From Clostridia bacterium (GTDB lineage Bacteria > Bacillota > Clostridia > Oscillospirales > CAG-272), in NCBI GenBank assembly GCA_900769475.1, contig CAAGGQ010000049.1:1-29426 (forward strand): a DNA stretch of 29,426 nt, given 5' to 3'. Shown piece by piece: positions 23,452-29,426 of the stretch; position 1 is the first letter of the stretch, and every line of letters starts with the position of its first letter. Position numbers and translations under genes: made by a program. Under the pieces are notes generated by a model. It made no database searches. It was not told the DNA's origin and saw only the letters and a program-made list of their open reading frames with translations.

Positions 23452-24783
23452 ATGAAAAAATCAATATGGCTTGTCTTGCTCTTGATATTGGGGTGTATAT
23501 TTACCCTTTCAGCGTGCGATGAATTTGATCAGCCACCATCATCTAATAGCACAATAAATGGTACACTTTCGGACACAACGCAAGAAACGGAAAATCCAAA
23601 CGGCGATATTCACGTTCATTCTTTTGGGGAATGGCATATAGTTAAAGATGCAACCTGCACCACGCAAGGAGAAAGAAAACGCTCTTGTCCCTGTGGGGAA
23701 AACGAAATAGAAAAGTTTTCGTTGCCCGAATATTCTGCAACCGAATTATATAACAAATCGGTTAAGTATGTGGGAGAGATCGTTACCTACGATAAAAACG
23801 GTGATGGATATGCTCTCGGAACAGGATTTGTTATCTCTTCTGATGGAAAAGTTGTAACCAATTATCACGTCATTGAAGGTGCATATTCTGCTGATATTAC
23901 TATTGATAACACTACATACAAAATCTCCTCCGTATTAGCGTACGATGCTAATATAGATTTAGCCGTTTTGAAAATCAATGCAACAGGACTATCGACGGCT
24001 ACAATATGTAAAGAACCCGTTAGCGTTGGAGAATCCGTATATGCTATTGGTTCTTCTCGCGGAATGACTAACACATATTCCAAGGGAATTATTACATACG
24101 CAGATAGAATAGTGGATGGTGTTTCATATGTTCAACATGATGCATCAATAACTAACGGAAATTCGGGAGGTCCTTTGATAAATGCTTATGGTGAGGTAAT
24201 AGGCATCAATACATGGGGCATTTCCGATTCTCAAAACCTTAACTTCGCTGTTTTTACGGACGAATTGGATAACTTGATATATGGCACGCCAATTACTCTG
24301 TCCGAACTCTTCCAAGAACAACTAACACCATATGAAACACTGCTTGGTTGGTTAATCACAAATCAAAATCGCCAAGGCTCCAGTATGGTTTGTTACGATT
24401 ACTGGCAAGGCACGACAATGTATACTTTGGGATATGATCCCCAAAATGATTATATGTGTGTGATGATAAATGATGGAAGCTTCATGTTGCTGTTGGACTT
24501 AGATTGTGATCCTTCCGAGTATTATTATATATGGGATTGGGAATTAGAATCTCCTGCCGATTATTATAAAGTAACGGGAACAATAAATGCATATACATAT
24601 ACCACCGATACAGTGCTAAGAAATTATAATTATACGAGCGGTATATACTTGGAAGAATCGAAAGTAGTTCCAATGGCTCAAACATCCATATCACTTGCTA
24701 TCGCATATCTGCAAAATATACTGCTAACCCATCCGGAAATGGGACTAAGTATTGCAGATTTTGGATTCATCTCTTTTGATTAA
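23452..24783 (+). CDS. Secreted trypsin-like serine protease lipoprotein (HtrA/S1C type)
   Basis: The 443-residue protein has a lipoprotein signal peptide with lipobox LSAC (Cys22). A short Cys/His segment (HSFGEW, ATCTTQGERKRSCPCGE, residues 56-85) follows; it recurs in Clostridia surface proteins and may bind metal. The chymotrypsin-fold protease domain (about 100-285) has His139 in TNYHVIEG, Asp169 in ANIDLAVLK and Ser238 in NGNSGGPL, so the triad is complete. There is no PDZ domain; the last 150 residues are Tyr-rich and unrecognised. Codon use is AT-rich, in sharp contrast with genes on both sides of the island, suggesting horizontal acquisition. GGAGGA precedes the ATG by 7 nt. It is the only gene after the structured leader. 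Confidence 0.85.
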   Translation: MKKSIWLVLLLILGCIFTLSACDEFDQPPSSNSTINGTLSDTTQETENPNGDIHVHSFGEWHIVKDATCTTQGERKRSCPCGENEIEKFSLPEYSATELYNKSVKYVGEIVTYDKNGDGYALGTGFVISSDGKVVTNYHVIEGAYSADITIDNTTYKISSVLAYDANIDLAVLKINATGLSTATICKEPVSVGESVYAIGSSRGMTNTYSKGIITYADRIVDGVSYVQHDASITNGNSGGPLINAYGEVIGINTWGISDSQNLNFAVFTDELDNLIYGTPITLSELFQEQLTPYETLLGWLITNQNRQGSSMVCYDYWQGTTMYTLGYDPQNDYMCVMINDGSFMLLLDLDCDPSEYYYIWDWELESPADYYKVTGTINAYTYTTDTVLRNYNYTSGIYLEESKVVPMAQTSISLAIAYLQNILLTHPEMGLSIADFGFISFD

Positions 24784-24911
24784 ATAGATACACCTTTATA
24801 TAATATGTAATTGCGACAATGTCTCTAAGCACAATATAGAAAAAGCGATAAACATTCTAAAAAATGGCAGAAAAAGGACATAGAACGATTAATTTTTGTG
24901 CAAATTGCATA
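24784..24911. other. AT-rich intergenic stretch without a recognised gene
   Basis: There are no open frames with a ribosome binding site and no clear U-tailed hairpin after the protease stop. It leads into the ToxI promoter. Confidence 0.5.
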
Positions 24912-24940
24912 TTGATTTTTCAATAAAAATAGAATATAAT
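24912..24940 (+). promoter_or_regulatory. Promoter of the toxIN-type locus
   Basis: TTGATT (24912-24917) and TATAAT (24935-24940) are spaced exactly 17 bp. The predicted start at about 24947 lies upstream of the antitoxin repeats. Confidence 0.82.
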
Positions 24941-24999
24941 ATTAGTGTGGATATTTATCCACATTTTGAAGTGATAAAAATTTATTTATCACCCCCTTT

Positions 25000-25108
25000 A
25001 AGCGGATATCCTAAGCCGACAAATTAGGACTTAAAAAAGCGGTTATCCCATACCGTAAGTTGGGACTTAAAAAAGCGGTTATCCCATACCGTAAGTTGGG
25101 ACTTAAAA
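25000..25108 (+). repeat. Three tandem ToxI repeats (37, 36 and 36 nt)
   Basis: Repeat 1 is 25000-25036, repeat 2 is 25037-25072 and repeat 3 is 25073-25108. All begin AAGCGG and end GGACTTAAAA. Repeats 2 and 3 are identical. Repeat 1 differs in the loop and in one base pair of the stem: TCCTA with TAGGA instead of TCCCA with TGGGA, a compensatory C-G to T-A change. Confidence 0.95.
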
Positions 25109-25142
25109 ATGGCGAGATGTTATACGTCTCGCCATTCCTCTT
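25109..25142 (+). terminator. Hairpin between ToxI and ToxN (partial terminator)
   Basis: ATGGCGAGA and TCTCGCCAT form a perfect 9-bp stem around a 9-nt loop, followed by the only moderately T-rich TCCTCTT. Type III loci carry a leaky terminator here that keeps antitoxin RNA in excess over toxin mRNA; the weak T-run fits partial readthrough. Confidence 0.75.
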
Positions 25143-25157
25143 AAAAGAAAGGATTTT

Positions 25158-25664
25158 ATGGAAGCTTTAAGAATCTACAAGGTTAATGACAGCTATATTC
25201 GTTATCTTCATAGTAGAGATAACAAAGTGCAATACAACAAAAACGCCAAACGCCCTTATGTTGGTGTTGTGTTTTCGTTTGGAGGATATAAATATTTTGT
25301 TCCAATGGAATCGCCAAAGCCAAATCATGCCAATATAAAATCGGGAAAACACATTTTAAAACTTAAAAATGGCGAGTATGGTATTTTGGGATTTAACAAT
25401 ATGATTCCAGTACATAAAGATGCATTGATTGAATATGATATTAATGCCGAGCAGGATGAAAAGTACAGAAGATTATTGCAACGCCAAATTGCAGTATGTA
25501 ACAGAATGAAGGCAGATATTATCAATCACGCCCAAATGACATACTATGAAGTTGTAAATAAAAAGAATAGTTTTTATGCGAATATTTCATGTGACTTTAA
25601 GGTTTTAGAAAGAGCCTGCAAGGCATATAAAAAGGACTATAAACCGAAAGAAAAACAATCCTAA
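25158..25664 (+). CDS. toxN: Type III toxin-antitoxin endoribonuclease toxin, ToxN/AbiQ family
   Basis: The 168-residue protein matches the ToxN/AbiQ size and pattern. It has an N-terminal YKVNDSYIRYL segment, then KRPYVGVVFSFGGYKYFVPMESPKP, where known toxins have an (F/Y)-G-(I/V)-V strand followed by a P-L-x-S-P-K motif. Ser52 and Lys54 of this SPK lie where ToxN has active-site residues. NNMIPV and the basic C-terminal helices (YRRLLQRQIAVCNRM) are also family-like. The enzyme would cleave cellular or phage mRNA at A-rich sites when released from ToxI, typically upon phage infection, causing abortive infection. The promoter, repeats, leaky terminator and GAAAGGAT ribosome binding site all precede it. 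Codon use is AT-rich like the rest of the island. Confidence 0.88.
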   Translation: MEALRIYKVNDSYIRYLHSRDNKVQYNKNAKRPYVGVVFSFGGYKYFVPMESPKPNHANIKSGKHILKLKNGEYGILGFNNMIPVHKDALIEYDINAEQDEKYRRLLQRQIAVCNRMKADIINHAQMTYYEVVNKKNSFYANISCDFKVLERACKAYKKDYKPKEKQS

Positions 25665-25690
25665 AAAGTATTTCGATCAAATTAGAACTA

Positions 25691-25726
25691 CCACGGCTCA
25701 AGAGCGAGCCGTGGCTTTTTCTTTTT
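25691..25726 (+). terminator. Intrinsic terminator after toxN
   Basis: CCACGGCTC and GAGCCGTGG form a perfect 9-bp stem with a 6-nt loop, followed by CTTTTTCTTTTT. Confidence 0.92.
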
Positions 25727-25761
25727 GCTCGCTTATACGCCCATTCTGTTTTCCTGGCTTC

Positions 25762-25854
25762 AATAACAAAAATGCGAACAGGAAAAATTGTCGCCGCACC
25801 GAAGGTGCGCGAGGTAAATTTTTCCTATAAAGGTAATTCAGCATTTTTGTTATT
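25762..25854. repeat. 93-bp nested inverted repeat (MITE-like or structured RNA)
   Basis: Three nested pairings form one large hairpin: AATAACAAAAATGC (25762-25775) with GCATTTTTGTTATT (25841-25854), AGGAAAAATT (25780-25789) with AATTTTTCCT (25817-25826), and GCACC-GAA-GGTGC (25796-25808) at the tip. No open frame lies inside. It has the look of a miniature inverted-repeat element; no target-site duplication is obvious. Confidence 0.6.
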
Positions 25855-26111
25855 TTCAACCGATTTTTTTACTACAGTAATAGTGCAAGCGAGATTTCGC
25901 TAATTTTTTGAAAGGTACAGAATATGGAAGGAGTGAAAAAAGTACAGAATGGCAAAGGGTTTTGATGCTTTGATATATCGCAAGAATTTCAACATTACAA
26001 AGTGATTTTGCGGACGGCAAAATCGACACTATAATGGGTTTAGCTACACTTTCCCAGCAACTGCGAAAAGGTGGTTTCAGTACAAATATAGCAACAGCAA
26101 AATGATAATAT
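25855..26111. other. Non-coding or decayed AT-rich stretch
   Basis: Short plus-strand frames break off after 18 to 35 codons, for example one from the ATG at about 25949 and a short in-frame run ending MGLATLSQQLRKGGFSTNIATAK. A 95-codon minus-strand frame has no ribosome binding site and no recognisable family. It may be debris of a lost gene; nothing definite can be assigned. Confidence 0.35.
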
Positions 26112-26138
26112 GTGCTTGTCACTTTTCCTGACAAGCAC
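26112..26138. repeat. Perfect 10-bp hairpin
   Basis: GTGCTTGTCA and TGACAAGCAC flank CTTTTCC. There is no T-run, and a smaller TTTGTG/CACAAA palindrome follows at 26143-26156. It forms part of a row of three hairpins at the right edge of the island. Confidence 0.55.
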
Positions 26139-26160
26139 TGCATTTGTGGTCACAAACGCA

Positions 26161-26198
26161 AAATACGGTATACCTATTCCGAGATATACCGTATTTTT
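26161..26198. terminator. Terminator-like 12-bp hairpin at the island's right edge
   Basis: AAATACGGTATA and TATACCGTATTT pair perfectly around a 12-nt loop, followed by two more T. The arms' A and T ends make it usable in both directions. No gene immediately upstream needs it, so it may belong to a lost gene. Confidence 0.6.
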
Positions 26199-26247
26199 GA
26201 AAACTCTCCTTTAGAGTGACACTCTATCGCGCGTTCTTTTTTTGTAG

Positions 26248-26276
26248 TTGACAGAAGAGGATTTTTGTGGTAAAAT
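26248..26276 (+). promoter_or_regulatory. Promoter of the Na+/Ca2+ antiporter gene
   Basis: TTGACA (26248-26253) and TAAAAT (26271-26276) are spaced 17 bp, with TG one base before the -10. Confidence 0.82.
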
Positions 26277-26305
26277 AGAGGGGAAATCAAAAAGGAGTGA
26301 CAGAA

Positions 26306-27298
26306 ATGATTGTAAATGTATTGCTGTTTGCCCTTGGATTGGTCATGCTGATCAAGGGTGGAGATTGGTTTGTGGACAGTGCTTCGGGAATTGCGCGTCG
26401 CTTTAAGTTGCCCGAGCTGCTGATCGGTGCCACGGTGGTATCCATTGGAACCACGTTGCCCGAGGTCATGGTATCGGCACAGGGAGCCATGGCGGGGTCG
26501 GGAGGCATGGCTTACGGAAATGCCATTGGCTCCATTATTTGTAACACCTCCCTCATTGCGGCTCTCACCGTTGCCATCAAGCCGGGAAAGGTGGAGCGCC
26601 GTTCCTTGCTTTTGCCGGTGTCCTTCTTCTTCCTGGCCGCGGCCTTCTATATGGGAGTGGCGTACATCACCGGAGAGTTCAGTCGCGTGGTTGGCGTGGT
26701 ATTGCTGGGCTTGTTCATCGTTTATATGGTTTCCACATTCCTGCAAATGAAGCATACTCCCTCCACCGATCTGGATGGCTACGTGGACGAAGAGGCTCCC
26801 GCGCCGGAGGTTCCCGAAAAGAAGACCTCCTTGGGAAAGGATCTTCTGTTCCTGGTGATCGGAGCGGCGTTGATCGCTCTGGGTGCTAATTTGCTGGTAG
26901 AGAACGGAACCGCCATTGCCCAGCGCTTGGGCGTGCCGGATACCGTCATTGCCCTGACCTTTGTAGCCCTTGGAACCTCGCTTCCCGAGCTGGTGACCGC
27001 CATTACCTCTTTGGTAAAGGGACACGGAGCGCTGTCGCTGGGGAACATCATTGGAGCAAATTTGTTCAACCTGGTGCTGGTAAGCGGCGTTTCCACCGTG
27101 ATCTCGCCCTTCCCGGTTCCTTCCGAGTCTACCATGGGGGGCATGCCCGCGTCCTTGGTGCTGGATCTGCCGGTCATGCTGGGGGTCATGCTGATCCTGA
27201 TCGTTCCCACGCTGATCCGAGGAAAGCTTTCCCGCGTGCAGGGCATTGGTTTGCTTTGCATTTACGCGGCGTTCTGCACCCTGCAGTTTGTGATGTAA
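26306..27298 (+). CDS. Calcium/sodium antiporter (CaCA superfamily, YrbG-like)
   Basis: The 330-residue protein has about ten membrane helices in two halves with the alpha-repeat signatures GATVVSIGTTLPEVMVS (about residues 41-57) and LTFVALGTSLPELVTAITS (about 218-236). The glutamates in these two repeats form the cation site in CaCA exchangers. A hydrophilic loop (about 150-180, DLDGYVDEEAPAPEVPEKK) separates the halves. It would export Ca2+ in exchange for Na+, using a gradient that the nearby Na+ pump subunit could help build. The ATG at 26306 is 8 nt after AAAGGAG; the GTG at 26297 overlaps that site and is rejected. GC-rich codon use shows the core genome has resumed. Confidence 0.92.
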   Translation: MIVNVLLFALGLVMLIKGGDWFVDSASGIARRFKLPELLIGATVVSIGTTLPEVMVSAQGAMAGSGGMAYGNAIGSIICNTSLIAALTVAIKPGKVERRSLLLPVSFFFLAAAFYMGVAYITGEFSRVVGVVLLGLFIVYMVSTFLQMKHTPSTDLDGYVDEEAPAPEVPEKKTSLGKDLLFLVIGAALIALGANLLVENGTAIAQRLGVPDTVIALTFVALGTSLPELVTAITSLVKGHGALSLGNIIGANLFNLVLVSGVSTVISPFPVPSESTMGGMPASLVLDLPVMLGVMLILIVPTLIRGKLSRVQGIGLLCIYAAFCTLQFVM

Positions 27299-27312
27299 TA
27301 TCGCTGTTTTCA

Positions 27313-27345
27313 AAGACACTTACGGATTCCGTAGGTGTCTTTTTT
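27313..27345 (+). terminator. Intrinsic terminator after the antiporter gene
   Basis: AAGACACTTACGG pairs with CCGTAGGTGTCTT (one T-G wobble) around ATT, followed by a T-run. Confidence 0.9.
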
Positions 27346-27363
27346 AAAAAAAGAAAATCCCAT

Positions 27364-27394
27364 GGTGCGTTTTGGAAGAATTTTACGTCTGTAT
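27364..27394 (+). promoter_or_regulatory. Candidate ECF-type (autoregulated) promoter
   Basis: Upstream of the sigma factor there is no sigma-A promoter, but GTGCGTTTT followed by ACGTCTGTAT (CGTC at 27386-27389) resembles the -35/-10 pattern of ECF sigma promoters, with a CGTC-type -10. Autoregulation would be usual for such a gene. Confidence 0.3.
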
Positions 27395-27434
27395 AGGTGA
27401 AAGGCCTTTTCAAAGACGGGAAAGGAGGAGGTTC

Positions 27435-27992
27435 ATGGAAGACCGTTTGATTATTGCACTGTTTGAGGAGCGCAACGAGGACGCGCTGGCGCAGACCGTA
27501 AAGAAATACGGAGCGTACTGCCACAGCGTGGCCTACAACGTGCTGCGAAGCCGCGAGGATTCCGAGGAATGTGTCAACGATGCCCTGTTGCGGGTGTGGA
27601 ACAACATTCCCCCGCAAAAGCCCCTGTGCTTACGGGCGTTTTTGGGGCGCATTACCCGCAACCTGGCCTTTGATCGCTTCCGCCAACGCAAGACCCGTGA
27701 GGGCGTTTATGAGGGGGCGGTGGCGCTGGAGGAGCTGGGGGAGTGCGTCAGCGATACGCCAACGCCCTTGGAGGAGGCCGAGGCCGCGCGCCTGCGGGAG
27801 AGCATCCAGCGCTTTTTGGGGCGCCTTTCCAAGCGGGATCGGGATATCTTCCTGTGTCGGTATTTCTATTCCTACACCGCGGCGGAGATCGCCAAGGAGC
27901 TAGGAATGAAGGAGAATTACGTGCGCAACCTGCTTTCCCGCATTCGGCAGAAGCTGAAGGAACATTTAGAAAAGGAGGGATTTTCCCTATGA
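27435..27992 (+). CDS. ECF-type RNA polymerase sigma factor
   Basis: The 185-residue protein has sigma region 2 (about residues 15-75, ALAQTVKKYGAYCHSVAYNVLRSREDSEECVNDALLRVWNNIPP, then the RNLAFDRFRQRK part) and region 4 (about 125-180, LSKRDRDIFLCRYFYSYTAAEIAKELGMKENYVRNLLSRIRQKLK) with a clear helix-turn-helix. It lacks regions 1.1 and 3, as ECF factors do. The ATG at 27435 follows a perfect AAAGGAGGAG; an upstream in-frame start at 27372 is not needed. The stop overlaps the next start (ATGA), so it is coupled to a membrane protein that probably holds it inactive. Confidence 0.93.
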   Translation: MEDRLIIALFEERNEDALAQTVKKYGAYCHSVAYNVLRSREDSEECVNDALLRVWNNIPPQKPLCLRAFLGRITRNLAFDRFRQRKTREGVYEGAVALEELGECVSDTPTPLEEAEAARLRESIQRFLGRLSKRDRDIFLCRYFYSYTAAEIAKELGMKENYVRNLLSRIRQKLKEHLEKEGFSL

Positions 27993-29200
27993 AGAAAGAG
28001 GATCTTTTTGAGGCTCTGGAGGGGGCTTCGGACGCCTATTTAGAGAGTGCCGCCGAGGCGATGATGGCAAAGGCGGACACGGTACAAACGGTGATCCCGG
28101 GCGGCGGAAAGCACCGCCGTTGGACGCAATTCTTAAAACAACCCCGCAGCTGGATTTCTGCCGCCTGCATCCTGCTGTCGGTCAGCCTCCTGGCGGTGAC
28201 CCTGCTCCTGGGCAGTATGTATGGCTTTCATTTGGGGCCGTTGGATTCGGGAGTGACAGGTACGCCAAACCATACTTTAGGGTGCATTTTAGCTCCGGGG
28301 GAAGTAACACAAATTGGTGAAACGCCGGAATATATAAAACGAAAGCTTCAAAAGATGGTTCCCGAATTTTTTAAGGAAATGCCGTGGCGTTGGAATATAG
28401 ATACGATTCTCGAAAATGCAGAAAAAGAAGGATATCTTGTACTTGAGAATACGGATATTTTACAGGGCGAGGATTTGTTGGAAGCATTTTTGAAACAATC
28501 CCAAAAGGGGAAATCCGTTATATTACCTTGCATCGATACTTACTTGGGTTCGGATATAAAGATTATATATTTTGACGGCACGTTCTATCATCAAATCATC
28601 ACATCAGAGAGTGGGCGAGAATATTTTAATAGTTATCCCTGCTTGTTGCGATTTGAAAGAACAGGCGAGGATGAAAAGGGCTCTTATATGGATACGGTTT
28701 ATTATTTAGGTGATCTCGAAGTGTTGGAAATAAAGGAATCTTCATTTGGAACGAATTTTGTCATCGTGGATGATAATTCACGGCTATACAGTTTTGATGT
28801 TTTAGGATGCGGACGCAATTACGTAAAAGATGATAACGATAACACTATCTCCCTTCGATATAACCAGGATACTAAACTTTTTGAGGTCGTTTATCCAGAT
28901 GGAAGAAAAGAAACCTACCGCGAGTGCGATCTTTTTACGGTGATACGGGATGCCTTGCACGGGGATTATATTACCGATCCTTTTTCCAGCGCCGTTCCCG
29001 AGGGCTTCTATATTGCCAGCTTTGAAACCCCCGTAAAGCTGTCCCCGGTAGATCCGGAAACGCTGGATATTGATTCGTTACCGTCGCCCTTTTCGAACAA
29101 GGACAATGAAGCAGTGTTTATGTCGAAGGATTGCTTGTGGCTCAAAATCGGCACCGACTGGTACGCCTGTGCGCGTGAAAATCTTCCTTGGGTAAAATAA
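27989..29200 (+). CDS. Membrane-anchored protein coupled to the ECF sigma factor (probable anti-sigma/regulator), mosaic composition
   Basis: The 403-residue protein has a short cytoplasmic N-terminus (residues 1-54, MKKEDLFEALEGASDAYLESAAEAM), one membrane helix (about 55-77, WISAACILLSVSLLAVTLLLGSM) and a large outside part. This is the usual form of the proteins encoded after Clostridia ECF sigma genes, where the N-terminus binds sigma. I do not recognise the extracellular domain. The DNA of the first 90 codons and the last 95 codons is GC-rich like the core genes, whereas about 28256-28920 is AT-rich with A/T-ending codons. The outside domain may therefore have been exchanged by recombination while both ends were kept. 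The ATG overlaps the sigma stop; AAAGGAGGGA lies 8 nt upstream. Confidence 0.75.
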   Translation: MKKEDLFEALEGASDAYLESAAEAMMAKADTVQTVIPGGGKHRRWTQFLKQPRSWISAACILLSVSLLAVTLLLGSMYGFHLGPLDSGVTGTPNHTLGCILAPGEVTQIGETPEYIKRKLQKMVPEFFKEMPWRWNIDTILENAEKEGYLVLENTDILQGEDLLEAFLKQSQKGKSVILPCIDTYLGSDIKIIYFDGTFYHQIITSESGREYFNSYPCLLRFERTGEDEKGSYMDTVYYLGDLEVLEIKESSFGTNFVIVDDNSRLYSFDVLGCGRNYVKDDNDNTISLRYNQDTKLFEVVYPDGRKETYRECDLFTVIRDALHGDYITDPFSSAVPEGFYIASFETPVKLSPVDPETLDIDSLPSPFSNKDNEAVFMSKDCLWLKIGTDWYACARENLPWVK

Positions 29201-29257
29201 AACCCATGGTGGTATCAAAAAACATTTCGAAAAGCAATTCTGTTTTCGGATAAAAGC

Positions 29258-29283
29258 CGCCCCCTCTCCGTGGAGAGGGGGCG
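29258..29283. repeat. Perfect 12-bp GC-rich hairpin
   Basis: CGCCCCCTCTCC and GGAGAGGGGGCG flank GT. No T-run follows on the plus strand. On the minus strand it is followed by GCTTTTATCC, so it could terminate a gene entering from the right, or be a dispersed repeat. Confidence 0.6.
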
Positions 29284-29346
29284 CAGATTACAGACAAACC
29301 CTTATTACCAAAAAACAGCTCGTTAAAATGTATAAACTTGTTAGTC

Positions 29347-29383
29347 GCTTTTTCTTTGCAGGAAAGAGGCGCAAAGAAAAAGC
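29347..29383. repeat. 13-bp inverted repeat with 11-bp loop
   Basis: GCTTTTTCTTTGC and GCAAAGAAAAAGC pair perfectly around AGGAAAGAGGC, and the flanks are also A-rich. There is no reading frame with a ribosome binding site in the last 225 bp. It may be part of a dispersed non-coding element or transposon end that continues beyond the window. Confidence 0.5.
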
Positions 29384-29426
29384 TAGCAAAAAGAAACGCC
29401 GTAAAGATATTTCGCCCGTTGCGACG

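Larger units (their letters stand above)
24947..25142 (+). ncRNA. toxI: ToxI-type RNA antitoxin precursor (type III toxin-antitoxin)
   Basis: The transcript would begin with two hairpins: GTGGAT/ATCCAC at 24947-24962 and GTGATAAA/TTTATCAC at 24971-24992. It continues through three tandem 36-37 nt repeats and ends at a hairpin 16 nt before the toxin gene. In type III systems the toxin endoribonuclease cuts the repeat RNA into single units. Each unit folds as an H-type pseudoknot and inhibits the toxin in a ring-shaped complex. Here each unit has that topology: CGG(U) near its start pairs with (A)CCG in the loop, and UCCCA pairs with UGGGA. A-rich junctions (CTTAAAA-AAGCGG) match the A-rich cutting sites of ToxN-family enzymes. 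Identification rests on repeat length, pairing and the adjacent toxin gene. Confidence 0.88.

Noticed and set aside
25000..25108. Reading the tandem repeats as a CRISPR array or plasmid iterons.
   Set aside because: There are no spacers between units and no cas or replication genes. The conserved pseudoknot pairing and downstream ToxN gene explain them as an RNA antitoxin.
25691..25726. Group II intron domain V or another catalytic RNA piece near the toxin terminator.
   Set aside because: The sequence is a simple 9-bp stem with a T-run, without the conserved domain V core.
25856..26143. A 95-codon minus-strand frame downstream of toxN.
   Set aside because: It has no ribosome binding site and no recognisable family, and it overlaps hairpin-forming sequence. 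It is probably fortuitous in AT-rich debris.
27743..27988. An N-terminal extension of the anti-sigma-like gene starting inside the sigma factor gene.
   Set aside because: It would overlap the sigma gene by 250 bp in another frame. The ATG at 27989 has a strong ribosome binding site and the typical ATGA coupling.

Overview
The window reads as chromosomal DNA of a Gram-positive, low-to-moderate GC bacterium of the class Clostridia, most likely an uncultured gut lineage. This rests on strong AAAGGAGG-type ribosome binding sites, TTGACA/TATAAT promoters spaced 17 to 18 bp, U-tailed hairpin terminators, the order gdpP-rplI-dnaB-tilS-hpt-ftsH, and Clostridia-type families (paired P-II/DUF1538, Na+-pumping decarboxylase beta subunit, HtrA-like lipoprotein with a Cys/His segment). 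No tRNA, rRNA, CRISPR array, transposase or phage gene is visible.

Layout. Positions 2-3245 hold the end of a GH2 glycosidase gene, a MIF-like tautomerase and a lipoprotein with two SGNH esterase-like domains. A shared terminator separates these from minus-strand rnhA (3311-3745). Positions 3994-5258 encode an E2-acyltransferase-like protein lacking the catalytic histidine and a His-rich DUF2500 membrane protein. Positions 5481-8516 form a three-gene ABC exporter operon. Positions 8762-16738 are a core housekeeping run: c-di-AMP phosphodiesterase, ribosomal protein L9, replicative helicase, tRNA-Ile lysidine synthetase, hypoxanthine phosphoribosyltransferase and FtsH protease. A stand-alone phosphoribosyltransferase-like gene follows, then a minus-strand pair of a double P-II protein and a duplicated DUF1538 membrane protein. 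Positions 20035-23058 hold a CNNM/CorC transporter gene behind a long leader with a possible attenuator, then the beta subunit of a Na+-translocating decarboxylase and a 52-residue gamma-like partner.

Positions 23259-26200 form a visibly AT-rich island unlike its flanks. It carries a secreted trypsin-like lipoprotein behind a leader with two mutually exclusive hairpins, a complete type III toxin-antitoxin locus (three 36-37 nt pseudoknot-forming ToxI repeats, an intervening terminator and a ToxN/AbiQ-type endoribonuclease), a large nested inverted repeat and non-coding debris. GC-rich core sequence resumes with a Na+/Ca2+ antiporter, an ECF sigma factor and its membrane-anchored partner. The middle of that partner gene is again AT-rich. 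The last 225 bases hold inverted repeats.

The main result is the ToxIN-type system at 24912-25664. Its repeats show conserved H-type pseudoknot pairing with a compensatory base-pair change, which supports an RNA antitoxin over a simple DNA repeat. The less expected candidates are the two leader attenuators, upstream of the CNNM transporter and upstream of the protease. All functional statements come from reading sequence and motifs; no search or folding program was run.
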